DNA of 64,000 nt from Gemmatimonas sp. (lineage in GTDB: Bacteria > Gemmatimonadota > Gemmatimonadetes > Gemmatimonadales > Gemmatimonadaceae). This document shows, piece after piece, positions 54,526-63,277 of this stretch. How positions within the stretch are numbered: the first letter of the stretch is position 1; each line of letters opens with the position of its first letter. The notes beneath the pieces were generated by a model. It ran no database searches, was not told the origin of the DNA, and worked only from the letters and a program-made list of their open reading frames with translations. The stretch spans positions 1 to 64,000 of the forward strand of contig NZ_JAJTHI010000052.1 in the NCBI RefSeq assembly GCF_021298855.1. The letters are read 5' to 3'. The translations under genes and the position numbers were made by a program.

Positions 54526-56117
54526 CGCGCCTCCAGACGACGCGCCAGGCGCGACAGCGGCAGGGACATGGCCAGGTACATGGCACCACACGCCAGCCCC
54601 GGGACCAGCCAGCTCCCCACGTTGGTGGCGTAGATGGCGGTCTGCTTGGTGAGCTCCACGACGGTGATGACGCTGACCAGCGACGAGTCCTTGAGCAGCG
54701 CCACGAAGTCGTTGGTCATGGGGGCGAGTGCCAATCGCAGCGCCTGGGGGCCGCGTACGAAGCGGAACACCTGCCACTCCGAAAGCCCCAGCGTGCGCGC
54801 TGCCTCGAGCTGCAGTCGCGGCACGCTCTGCAGGGCGCTGCGGTAGATCTCCGACTCGTAGGCGGCATAGTTGAGTCCAAGACCGATGATGGCGGCGAGC
54901 AGCGCCGGGAGCCGCACCACGGCACTGAGGCCGTAGTAGAGCACGAACAGCTGCAGCAGCACCGGCGTCCCACGCACGATCTCCACGTAGGTGGCCAGCA
55001 TGCCGCGCAGCACGGGGCCACCGTACACGCGCCCCGCGGCAATGCCACCCCCCAGCAGCACGGCCAGCAGCATGGCGGCGACGGAGAGCCCCAGGGTGAT
55101 TCCGGCGGCCCGCAGCAGCGACGGCGTGTACGCCCACCCCGTCGTGGTGTCGACCGCCCCTGACCCCGGCTCTGACCCCGGCTCTGACCCCGGCTCTGAC
55201 CCCAGCTCTGACCCCGGCTCTGACCCCAGCTCTGACCCCAGCTCTGACCCCAGCTCTGACCCCGGCCCCGACCCGGACCCGGACCCCGGTCCCCGCTGGA
55301 GCGACGCGAGCAGCCGCTGCTGGTACGCCGCCTGCTCCGCATCCCACACGCCCCACTTCCGGAACACGGCCGCCAGCGTGCCATCACGCAGCCGCGCGGC
55401 GAGCACGGCATTTGCCGAGTCGCGCAGCGCCGCACGGTCCCGCGCGAAGAGGGCCACGTAGTGACCGCGCGTCACCACCGTTGGCTGAATCATGAACCCG
55501 GGGGTGCGCCGAAGGGCGCGGTCGGCAATGACATGATCCAGCAGCACCGCGTCCACGCGCCCGGCCACGAGATCGGTGTACGGGTGCACATCGTCGTCGT
55601 AGCTCACCGGCACCACGCCGTGCTCCTGTTGCGCGGCCAGCAACAGGCGGTAGGCGCCGGTCGCGCCCAGCGTGGCAACGCGCCGGCCGGCCAGCTGGGC
55701 GAGCGTGTGGTAGCGCGCCGTGTCGGCCGTGCGCACCGCCAGCACTTGCCGGAACTCGAAATAGGGCAGGCTCACTGCGAAGCGCGCCCGCAGCTCGGAC
55801 CGGTCCTCGACCCCCGACATGCCCACGTCGAAGTCGCCGCGCGCCACCGACGGTTCGATACTGGCCCAGGCCACCTGCGCAAAGCGCGCCGAACGCCCGA
55901 GCCCCTGGGCCATGAGCTCGGCGATCTCCACGTCGAAGCCGCGGACCACCGACGGATTCGACGGGTCGGCCTCCACGAACGGCGCGCCACCTTCGGCGTC
56001 ACCACCCCAGCGCAAGACCTTCGGCCCGGCGCCGGACGGCGCCGGCGAATCACCACCGCACGCCGCAACACCGAAGACGAGGAGCGCCAGCGCGCATCGC
56101 GCCCGGTCAGCCGCCAT
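54513..56117 (-). CDS. Fused substrate-binding protein and permease of an amino acid ABC importer
   Basis: 534 aa. Lipoprotein-type signal (LLVFGVAACGG, Cys20). Residues about 30-270 are a periplasmic binding domain of the glutamine/arginine type (GFDVEIAELMAQGLG, DFDVGMSGVEDRSE, GRRVATLGATGAYRLLL, YPDL-like DLVAGRVDAVLLD). Residues about 276-320 are a Gly-Ser-Glu-Leu/Pro linker from nine 12-bp repeats. Residues about 325-534 are an ABC permease with the EAA-type loop EAARTLGLSEWQVFRFV. The order binding protein then permease resembles GlnP-type transporters of Gram-positives. The tether would keep substrate close to the pore. Ligand not certain. Confidence 0.92.
   Translation of the reverse strand: MAADRARCALALLVFGVAACGGDSPAPSGAGPKVLRWGGDAEGGAPFVEADPSNPSVVRGFDVEIAELMAQGLGRSARFAQVAWASIEPSVARGDFDVGMSGVEDRSELRARFAVSLPYFEFRQVLAVRTADTARYHTLAQLAGRRVATLGATGAYRLLLAAQQEHGVVPVSYDDDVHPYTDLVAGRVDAVLLDHVIADRALRRTPGFMIQPTVVTRGHYVALFARDRAALRDSANAVLAARLRDGTLAAVFRKWGVWDAEQAAYQQRLLASLQRGPGSGSGSGPGSELGSELGSELGSEPGSELGSEPGSEPGSEPGSGAVDTTTGWAYTPSLLRAAGITLGLSVAAMLLAVLLGGGIAAGRVYGGPVLRGMLATYVEIVRGTPVLLQLFVLYYGLSAVVRLPALLAAIIGLGLNYAAYESEIYRSALQSVPRLQLEAARTLGLSEWQVFRFVRGPQALRLALAPMTNDFVALLKDSSLVSVITVVELTKQTAIYATNVGSWLVPGLACGAMYLAMSLPLSRLARRLEARWNR
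55159..55266. repeat. Nine-unit 12-bp minisatellite encoding the linker
   Basis: Nine consecutive 12-bp units of the form TCTGACCCC(G/A)GC with only one variable position plus an edge change. The unit is a multiple of three, so gain or loss of units changes linker length without a frameshift. Confidence 0.92.
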
Positions 56118-56122
56118 GAAGC

Positions 56123-57151
56123 TCAGTCACCGAGCCGGCGATCCCCCACGAGATAGCCCTGCACGTAATCCCGCACGGCGTCGGCCAGCGGTGTGACCGG
56201 TGCGCGGTACCCCGCCGCGCGCAGCTTGTCGATGCGCGCCTGCGTATGGTACTGGTACTTCGCGCGAATGCTCTCGGGCATGTCGATGAAATCGATCTGC
56301 GGCGCGCGACCCAGCGCCTCGAAGAGCGCGCCCGTGAGCTGCAGCCACGTATGCGCCTCGCCGCTGCCGATGTTGTACAACCCGCCCGCCGATGGCGTCA
56401 TGGCGAGGTGCAGCGTCATGGCCACGGCATCCTTCACATACAGGAAGTCGCGGCGCTGCTCCCCGTCGCGGAAGTCGGGGCGATGGGAGCGGAACAGCTG
56501 CACGCGGCCCGTGGCTTCGATCTGCCCGTAGGCCTTGTGCACCAGCGAGCGCATGTCGCCTTTGTGCGCCTCGTTGGGGCCGTACACGTTGAAGTACTTG
56601 AGGCCGACCACATTGGGGAGCACGCCCATGGCCGCGGCGTACTGGTCGAACAGATGCTTGGAGTACCCGTAGGCGTTGAGCGGCCTCAGCCGCGTGAGTG
56701 CGGCTGTCTCGTCGTGCGCATCGTCCATGCCCTGGGCGCCGTCGCCGTACGTGGCGGCGCTGGAGGCGTACACGAAGCGCACCTCGTGCCCGAGCGCCCA
56801 GTGCGCCAGCTGTTTGGTGTACTCGAAGTTGTTCTTGGCCAGAAAGCTGGCATCGCGCTCGGTGGTGGCCGAGCAGGCACCGAGGTGCAAGACGAGGTCA
56901 AACCGTCCCAGGGCGCCCCGCTCGAGGGGGGCCATGAGGTCATCGGCCTCCAGATAGTCCTCGAAGCGCAGTGGCACGAGGTTGCGCCACTTCTCGTCCT
57001 GTCCTAGCCGGTCGGTCACGACGATGCGTTCGACGCCGAGTCCGTTGAGCGCCCACACCAGCGCACTGCCAATGAACCCGGCGCCTCCGGTCACGAGGAC
57101 GCGTGAGGGCAGACGTGGCGGAATCGCCGGCAGGGGGAGGGCGGTGGACAT
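56123..57151 (-). CDS. hldD: ADP-L-glycero-D-manno-heptose 6-epimerase
   Basis: Inverts C6 of ADP-heptose for lipopolysaccharide core synthesis; cytoplasmic extended SDR. 342 aa from ATG 57151. VLVTGGAGFIGSAL (NAD(P) binding), LGACSATTERD, YASSAATYGDG, YGYSKHLFDQ (Tyr-x-x-x-Lys), NVYGPNE and HKGDMRSLVHKAY are typical of HldD, more so than of generic UDP-sugar epimerases. Presence of HldD supports a heptose-containing LPS. Its stop is 5 nt before the ABC fusion gene start, so they may be cotranscribed. Confidence 0.92.
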   Translation of the reverse strand: MSTALPLPAIPPRLPSRVLVTGGAGFIGSALVWALNGLGVERIVVTDRLGQDEKWRNLVPLRFEDYLEADDLMAPLERGALGRFDLVLHLGACSATTERDASFLAKNNFEYTKQLAHWALGHEVRFVYASSAATYGDGAQGMDDAHDETAALTRLRPLNAYGYSKHLFDQYAAAMGVLPNVVGLKYFNVYGPNEAHKGDMRSLVHKAYGQIEATGRVQLFRSHRPDFRDGEQRRDFLYVKDAVAMTLHLAMTPSAGGLYNIGSGEAHTWLQLTGALFEALGRAPQIDFIDMPESIRAKYQYHTQARIDKLRAAGYRAPVTPLADAVRDYVQGYLVGDRRLGD

Positions 57152-57329
57152 GGACCAGGCAAACGTCAGGAGGAGACGGAAGTGCGGCTGTCGCCCATGA
57201 CACACGGGCCGATCGCGCAGCCGTTGGCAACTGACACACTCTGGCGACCTCGTACCGCCGACGCTAGTGTTGCGCAGCGTCCGGCCCCGTCTGGTCCGGG
57301 ACGAATCAGGTCAACCGTCGGAGGTGGGA

Positions 57330-60300
57330 ATGCAGCTGTTTCGGGTGAGGGCTCGACGGGTGGCAATAGGCGTGGGTGCGCTGATCGCGTGCACGCTCGT
57401 TGCTGCCCGTCCGGCCGAGGCGCAGGGGACGATTCGTGGTCGGGTGACCGACGCGGCGACCAATCGGCCCCTTGCCGACGTCCAGATCATGGTGGCCGGC
57501 AGCCAGATGGGCGGCCTCACCGGGGCCAACGGCGAGTACGTGGTGGTGAACGTGCCGGTGGGCAGTCGTGAACTCGTGGTCCGCCGCCTGGGCTACACCC
57601 GGCAGAGCCGCACCGTGACGGTCTCGCAGGGGGCGGAAGTGCGGGCCGACTTCGCCCTTGCCGTCTCCGCGTCCCAGCTCGATCAGATCGTGGTGACCGG
57701 CACCGGTGGTGCCGTGGAAAAGAAGACATTGGGCAATTCCATCTCCACCATCGATGCGGCGGAGATTACGGCCCGAAACACGGTGACGAACGTCAGTGAA
57801 CTGCTGCAGGGCAAGGCGCCCGGGCTGTCGGTGCTGCCGGGGTCGGGGGCACCGGGTACGGCCGGGGAGATTCGCATTCGCGGCGCCAGCTCACTGAGCG
57901 GCTACGCCCCGGTGGTGTTTATTGACGGTATCCGCATGAACATCGCCGATCTGGGACAGTTCGCCGCGACCGGCGCCGGGACGGCGGGGCTCGCGCAGTC
58001 GTCGCAGGTAACGTCGCTGCTCAACAACCTCAATCCGAACGACATCGAGTCGGTCGAGGTGATCAAGGGCCCGGCGGCGGCCACCCTGTATGGCGCCGAT
58101 GCGGCCAATGGCGTCATCCAGATCATCACGAAGAAGGGCAGCCGCGGGCAGCAGAAGCTGCAGTGGACGATGCGTGGTGAGCGGGGCGTGAACCAGTACA
58201 ACCTGCTCCCCGATGACAACTACACTACCTGCGACGCGGCCAAGCAGGCGGCCACGGTGTCGGCCACCAATCCCGCGCCCCTGTGGCCCGGGTGCAGTGG
58301 CCTGCCGGTGAACACCGTCATCACGGACAACCCCATGACGCGGGATCCGCGGGCCATCCGCGACGGCAACCTGGCGCGCACCTCACTGAGTATGCGTGGC
58401 GGCGGTGACCGCTTCGCCTTCTACGTGGCCGGCGACCGCACCACCGAGCAGGGGACGTTCCGCAACAGCGACAACGCCAATACAGCGATTCGTTCGAACT
58501 TCAACTTCACACCGAACGAGAAGTCGGACCTCGCGCTCAATGTGAACTACCAGGAAGGGCGCACGCGACTGCCCATTCAGGACGAGTCGGCCAACGGGTT
58601 GCTGCTGAGCGCCCGTCGCGGACTCGCCGGCCGCACGACTCTGTTCACCAGTACGGCCGCCGACTCGGCGCTCAACGCTGGCTGGCGCACCATCACGCCG
58701 GCCCGCGCCAACAACTACCAGAATTTCACCGATTACCAGCGCTACACGATGGGCGTGACCGGCAATTACGCGCCGGTGTCATGGTTCCGCAACCGGCTCA
58801 CCGTGGGCTTCGACCGCACCATCACGCAGGCGCAGCTGCTCTTCCTGCCGGGTGACATCGACGTGGGGCAGGACCCCGATGCGGCCACCGGTGCCAACCT
58901 GCGCCGCACCCCCACGCGTGACCTGCTCACGCTGGACTACGCCGGCATCGTGAACAAGACGGTGGGACGCTACGCGCTCACCACCACGTTCGGCAGCCAG
59001 GTCGTGTCCGACCAGTCGTCGGTGCTGAGCGCTACCGGCATCGGCATCGGTGCGCCCGACGTGACGCTGGTCAATCTGCTGCAGCGCTCGGTGGGCGGTG
59101 AGTCGTTCAGCGAGAACAACTCGGTGGGCTATTTCGTGCAGCAGCAAGTGGGGTGGAACGACCGCCTGTTCCTCACGGGCGCGGTCCGTGCCGACGACCA
59201 CTCGAGCTTCGGCACGAACTTCGACCTCATCGTCTATCCCAAGTTCTCGGTCTCTTATGTGCTGAGCGACGAACCGGCGCTGCAGGAGCGCCTGCGCAGC
59301 CTCAAGGTGAACACCTTCAAGTTCCGCTCCGCCTGGGGGCAGGCCGGTCGCGCTCCCGGCGCCTTCTCCGCGCCGCAGACCTACACCGTCGATCGCGTGA
59401 CGCTGGGGACCACCACCGGCTCCGCCATCCGCACGGCCGCGTTCGGCAACCCCGACCTCAAGCCCGAGCGCGGCGAAGAGCTCGAGGTGGGCGCCGACAT
59501 TGCCATGTTCGACGAGCGGATCGGCATCGACTTCACGTACTACAACAAGAAGACGACCGACATGCTGCAGGCGGTGTCGGTGCCGCCGTCATCGGGGTTC
59601 ATCAGCACGCAGCTCACCAACCTCGGTGCCGTGCGCAACAGCGGCATTGAACTGGGGCTCACCGGCAAGGTGATCCAGCGCAGCAACCTCTCGTGGGACT
59701 CGCGCCTCAACATCGCGACCAACACCAACGAGCTGCTGAGCTTCGGGATTCCCGGGCGCATCGTGGAAACGCCGGGTGGGCAGGCCTACGGATCGGTGCA
59801 GCAGCATCGGGTGGGCTTCCCGCTGGGCGGCTACTGGGTCACGCCGCCGCTGCGCGCTGCCGATGGCTCGGCGCTGCTCACGGCCACCGGTGCCGCGCAG
59901 TTCAACCCTGGCGACACGGCGCGGCGCTACATCGGCCCGTCCACGCCCACGCTGGAGTGGAACTGGGCGAACACCTTCACCGTGTTCAAAATCTTCCGCG
60001 TGTATGCGCTGCTCGATGCGAAGCGCGGGCACTACATCTTCAATCTGCAGGAGCGCAATCGCTGCCAGGCGGCCAACGACAACTGCGCCCGCGTAAACGA
60101 CCCCCGGGCCCGCTTCCCGCAGACGGCGGCGGACACGGTGCTCTTCAAGGAGCTGGCGGTGTATCGCAGCACCAGCGTGTCCCCCGAGTGGATCGAACCC
60201 GCCGACTTCCTCAAGCTGCGAGAGCTCTCGATCTCGATGGATCTGCCGCAGCGCTGGCTGCGCGCCACCAAGGCCTCCACGGCCTCCTTCACCATCTCGG

Positions 60301-60443
60301 GGCGCAACCTCGCCATCTGGAGTGACTACTCCGGCGTGGACCCCGAAGTGAATTCGTACGGCGGACGCAACTTCGTGCGCGTCGACGCCTACGCCATGCC
60401 CATGATGCGGCGCTGGACGGCCGCCATGAACCTCACGTTCTGA
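57330..60443 (+). CDS. SusC/RagA-type TonB-dependent outer-membrane receptor
   Basis: 1,037 aa from ATG 57330 behind a good site (GAGGTGGGA). Signal peptide ends near PAEAQ. Order of parts: carboxypeptidase-D-like regulatory domain (about 32-115, IRGRVTDAATNRPLADVQI, VPVGSRELVVRRLGY), plug (about 125-270, VSELLQGKAPGLSVLPGSG, VIKGPAAATLYGADAANGVIQI), then a 22-strand-type barrel ending in RRWTAAMNLTF. Typical SusC length. Imports large nutrients, commonly glycans or peptides, with the SusD-like lid encoded next. Substrate not evident; no glycoside hydrolase is nearby. Confidence 0.94.
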   Translation: MQLFRVRARRVAIGVGALIACTLVAARPAEAQGTIRGRVTDAATNRPLADVQIMVAGSQMGGLTGANGEYVVVNVPVGSRELVVRRLGYTRQSRTVTVSQGAEVRADFALAVSASQLDQIVVTGTGGAVEKKTLGNSISTIDAAEITARNTVTNVSELLQGKAPGLSVLPGSGAPGTAGEIRIRGASSLSGYAPVVFIDGIRMNIADLGQFAATGAGTAGLAQSSQVTSLLNNLNPNDIESVEVIKGPAAATLYGADAANGVIQIITKKGSRGQQKLQWTMRGERGVNQYNLLPDDNYTTCDAAKQAATVSATNPAPLWPGCSGLPVNTVITDNPMTRDPRAIRDGNLARTSLSMRGGGDRFAFYVAGDRTTEQGTFRNSDNANTAIRSNFNFTPNEKSDLALNVNYQEGRTRLPIQDESANGLLLSARRGLAGRTTLFTSTAADSALNAGWRTITPARANNYQNFTDYQRYTMGVTGNYAPVSWFRNRLTVGFDRTITQAQLLFLPGDIDVGQDPDAATGANLRRTPTRDLLTLDYAGIVNKTVGRYALTTTFGSQVVSDQSSVLSATGIGIGAPDVTLVNLLQRSVGGESFSENNSVGYFVQQQVGWNDRLFLTGAVRADDHSSFGTNFDLIVYPKFSVSYVLSDEPALQERLRSLKVNTFKFRSAWGQAGRAPGAFSAPQTYTVDRVTLGTTTGSAIRTAAFGNPDLKPERGEELEVGADIAMFDERIGIDFTYYNKKTTDMLQAVSVPPSSGFISTQLTNLGAVRNSGIELGLTGKVIQRSNLSWDSRLNIATNTNELLSFGIPGRIVETPGGQAYGSVQQHRVGFPLGGYWVTPPLRAADGSALLTATGAAQFNPGDTARRYIGPSTPTLEWNWANTFTVFKIFRVYALLDAKRGHYIFNLQERNRCQAANDNCARVNDPRARFPQTAADTVLFKELAVYRSTSVSPEWIEPADFLKLRELSISMDLPQRWLRATKASTASFTISGRNLAIWSDYSGVDPEVNSYGGRNFVRVDAYAMPMMRRWTAAMNLTF

Positions 60444-60454
60444 GAGCCGACGAC

Positions 60455-61777
60455 ATGACGACACCGATTCGATCCCGTCGCCGTCGCCTGGCGTTCCTGG
60501 CGCTGGGCGTGCTGGCCATTGGGACCGCTACGGCCTGCAACGATTTTCTGCAGGCGGAGAATCCCGGGGCGGTTGAAGTGCAGGATGTGAGCAATCCGGC
60601 GTATGTGGGGCTCATCGCCAACGGCCCGATCTTCGGCTTCCAACAGGCGTGGACCGACATGACCTACTGGAATGCCCAGTTCACCGACGAGCTGTTCAAT
60701 CGCGCCGTGTTCGTGGAAGAAGGCCAGATCGACCGGCGTGAGCTGTTCAGCGACATGACGTATATCAACGCCTTCATCTACGCGCCCATGCAGCGCGCGC
60801 GCTATTTGGGTGAGGATGGGGCGCGTCGTCTCAAGTCACTGCTGGGGGACAGCGCCACCCGGGACCTGCGCGTGGCGCGTGCCCTGGCTTACGAGGGGTA
60901 CAGCTACATCGCCCTCGGTGAGACGATGTGCACGACGCCCATCAACGTGGGTGTCCCCAAGACGTCGTCGGAGATGTTCGCCGATGCCATCACACGCTTC
61001 CAGGAGGCGGTCGCCATTGCGCAGGCGGCGCGTACCTTCGTGTCGTCGCAGACCCCGGTGAACAACAACGCGCTGCTGGCAACGGACTCGGTGCTCAATT
61101 TCGCTCGAGTCGGGGCGGCGCGCGCGGCGCTCAACCGCAACGACCGGGCGCAGGCCAGCACTTTCGCTTCGGCGGTGCCGGCCACGTTCGATTTCCGCGC
61201 GTACTACAGCGACAACACGACCGGCCAGCGCAATCGCGTGTTCGAGCGCCTCACGCTGGGGAGCAACGCGTTCATGCTGAACACGCCCTTCCTGGCCATG
61301 GCCGGCGACCCGCGCGTGCCGCGTGTCGTGGCCCCGGCAGGGCGTGCCAACACACCGCTGTCCCCGCCGTCGTACAGCACCTTCAACAACACCGTGGCGG
61401 GGGCCGATTTCGCGCCGATTATGTCGCTGCGCCTCGCCAGCGGTCTCGAGGCGCGCTACATCGTGGCCGAGGCGGCGGGGCCGACCCAGGCCACGCTCGC
61501 TTTCGTCAACGAACGGCGGGCGGCCGGCCTGCAGGCACCGGTGACACTTTCAGGCGACGCGCTCATGGCGGAGTTGCGGGACCAGCGTAGCCGCGACTTC
61601 TACCTCGACGGTCACCGTCTGGGTGATCTCCGGCGCTACCGGCAGTACTACAATGTTGATCTCTTTCCAAAGGGACCGTACCCCGGCAGCACGTCGGGGC
61701 AGGTATACAACGAAACGATCACTTGCTGGCCGCTGCCCATCAACGAGCTCAACGGCAACCCGAACATTCCGAGATAG
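60455..61777 (+). CDS. SusD/RagB-like outer-membrane lipoprotein
   Basis: 440 aa, 11 nt after the SusC-like gene. Lipoprotein signal FLALGVLAIGTATACNDFLQAENPG with acylated Cys28, then a helical TPR-like body (ALAYEGYSYIALGETMC, AITRFQEAVAIAQAA, VGAARAALNRNDRAQA) and C-terminal RDFYLDGHRLGDLRRY with PLPINEL, the usual SusD end. It caps the SusC pore and captures substrate outside the cell. Shorter than Bacteroidetes SusD, as usual for this kind of bacterium. Confidence 0.92.
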   Translation: MTTPIRSRRRRLAFLALGVLAIGTATACNDFLQAENPGAVEVQDVSNPAYVGLIANGPIFGFQQAWTDMTYWNAQFTDELFNRAVFVEEGQIDRRELFSDMTYINAFIYAPMQRARYLGEDGARRLKSLLGDSATRDLRVARALAYEGYSYIALGETMCTTPINVGVPKTSSEMFADAITRFQEAVAIAQAARTFVSSQTPVNNNALLATDSVLNFARVGAARAALNRNDRAQASTFASAVPATFDFRAYYSDNTTGQRNRVFERLTLGSNAFMLNTPFLAMAGDPRVPRVVAPAGRANTPLSPPSYSTFNNTVAGADFAPIMSLRLASGLEARYIVAEAAGPTQATLAFVNERRAAGLQAPVTLSGDALMAELRDQRSRDFYLDGHRLGDLRRYRQYYNVDLFPKGPYPGSTSGQVYNETITCWPLPINELNGNPNIPR

Positions 61778-61820
61778 CGGGGGCACGCGTTCGTGATGGC
61801 CTGTGCTTCAACAGCAGACT

Positions 61821-62006
61821 GCAGACGGCAGGAACCACAGGTCGCAGACGGCAGGGATGTGGTAGAACGAAACGGGGGCGACCGCTGCGCGGCGCCCCCG
61901 ATAGGAAACGGCAAAGGAAATCGGGCGCGCCGCATAGCGGTCGCGCCCGTTCTTCTGCCGCATCCCCGCACGCTGCCGTCTGCGACCTGTGGTTCCTGCC
62001 GTCTGC
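61821..62006. repeat. Long perfect inverted repeat between convergent genes
   Basis: Arms 61821-61854 and 61973-62006 are perfectly complementary over 34 bp; each arm itself contains GCAGACGGCAG twice. Similarity continues imperfectly inward. Between the arms lie two terminator hairpins. Unlike simple terminators, the length and internal duplication suggest a small palindromic element inserted between the SusD-like and rocD genes. Confidence 0.85.
61922..61956. terminator. Bidirectional intrinsic terminator
   Basis: CGGGCGCG (61922-61929) pairs with CGCGCCCG (61942-61949), extended by CCGC/GCGG inside; TTCTT follows on plus and the A-rich AAAGGAAAT precedes it, giving a T tract on minus. A second hairpin, CGGGGGCG/CGCCCCCG (61873-61900), lies just before. 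Fits termination of both the SusD-like and rocD transcripts. Confidence 0.75.
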
Positions 62007-62031
62007 CGTCTGCGTCAGACCCCGACCGTTG

Positions 62032-63243
62032 TCACGCCGCGAACACCGCCCGCAGCTGTTCCATCGCCCATGCCAGATCCTCCCGCGACACCACCAGCGG
62101 TGGGCTCAGCCGAATCACCGTGCCGTGGGTCTCCTTGCACAGCACGCCGCGTTGCTGCAGCGCCTCGCAGTACGGACGTGCGGGCACGTGCAGCTCGATC
62201 GCGCACATGAGGCCACGGCCCCGCACGGCCTTGATCGCCGGGTGCTCGAGGGTGCGCAGCTGCGCCAGCAGCCACGTGCCCTCCCGCGCCGAGCGCGCCA
62301 CCAGCTGTTCGTCGTGCACGATGCGCAGTGCCTCGCGCGCCACCGCGCACCCCAACGGGTTGCCGCCGAACGTGCTGCCGTGCGATCCGGGGTCGAACAC
62401 GCCCAGCACCTCGCGGCGCGACACCACCGCAGACACCGGATAGAAGCCGCCGGAAAGCGCCTTGCCCAGGATGTACACGTCGGGCGTGACGCTCTCGTGA
62501 TCGCAGGCGAAGCGCGCGCCCGTGCGCCCCAGCCCCGTCTGGATCTCGTCGGCCATGAGCAGCACGTTGCGCTCGGCACACAGGGCGGCCAACTCACGCA
62601 CGAACCCCGCCGGCGGCATCAGGACCCCCGCTTCGCACTGGATGGGCTCGAAGAGCACGGCGCAGGTATTGCCCGTCATCGCGCGGCGCACGGCCTCTAT
62701 GTCGCCGAAGGGCACCAGCACGAATCCCGGCGCGAACGGGCCGAACTGCGCGCGGTACGCCGGCTCGCTCGAGAATCCCACGAGCGTGGTGGTGCGGCCG
62801 TGGAAGTTGTGTTCGAAGGCGATGATCTGCGCCTCGCCATCGGCGATCCCCTTGGTGCGGTACCCCCACCGCCGTGCCGCCTTGATCGCGGTTTCCACGG
62901 CTTCGGCGCCGGTATTCATCGGCAGGACCATCTCCATGCCGCAGTAGTGCGCGAGCTCCTCGCAGAAGCCGCCCAGTTGATCGTTGCGGAAGGCGCGCGA
63001 CGTGAGGGTGACGCGTGCGGCCTGCTCGATCATCACGCGCAGCAACCGCGGATGGCAATGGCCCTGGTTCACCGCGCTGTACGCACTGAGACAGTCGAGA
63101 TAGCGATGACCCTCGAGATCCGTGACCCAGGCACCCTTCGCCTCGGCGATCACCAGATCGAGCGGATGATAGTTGTGGGCCCCCCACGCGTCTTCGCGCG
63201 CGATGAAGTCGCTCGTGGGACTGATGGTGGCGGTGGCGATCAT
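62032..63243 (-). CDS. rocD: Ornithine aminotransferase
   Basis: PLP enzyme converting ornithine and 2-oxoglutarate to glutamate-5-semialdehyde and glutamate. 403 aa from ATG 63243 (MIATATISPT). GAHNYHPLDLVI near the N terminus, NTGAEAVETAIK, HNFHGRTTTLVGFS, FEPIQCEAGV, LLMADEIQTGLGRTG and ILGKALSGGFYPVSA with the PLP Lys are typical of ornithine aminotransferase, more than of acetylornithine enzymes. Follows the arginase gene (34 nt), so together they degrade arginine to glutamate semialdehyde. Confidence 0.95.
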   Translation of the reverse strand: MIATATISPTSDFIAREDAWGAHNYHPLDLVIAEAKGAWVTDLEGHRYLDCLSAYSAVNQGHCHPRLLRVMIEQAARVTLTSRAFRNDQLGGFCEELAHYCGMEMVLPMNTGAEAVETAIKAARRWGYRTKGIADGEAQIIAFEHNFHGRTTTLVGFSSEPAYRAQFGPFAPGFVLVPFGDIEAVRRAMTGNTCAVLFEPIQCEAGVLMPPAGFVRELAALCAERNVLLMADEIQTGLGRTGARFACDHESVTPDVYILGKALSGGFYPVSAVVSRREVLGVFDPGSHGSTFGGNPLGCAVAREALRIVHDEQLVARSAREGTWLLAQLRTLEHPAIKAVRGRGLMCAIELHVPARPYCEALQQRGVLCKETHGTVIRLSPPLVVSREDLAWAMEQLRAVFAA

Positions 63244-63277
63244 GGAAGCTCCCGGCAATGAACCGACAGGTGAACCG

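Noticed and set aside
55159-55266. Regular 12-bp repeats considered as a CRISPR array
   Set aside because: Units are contiguous with no spacers and encode the in-frame linker of the ABC fusion protein.
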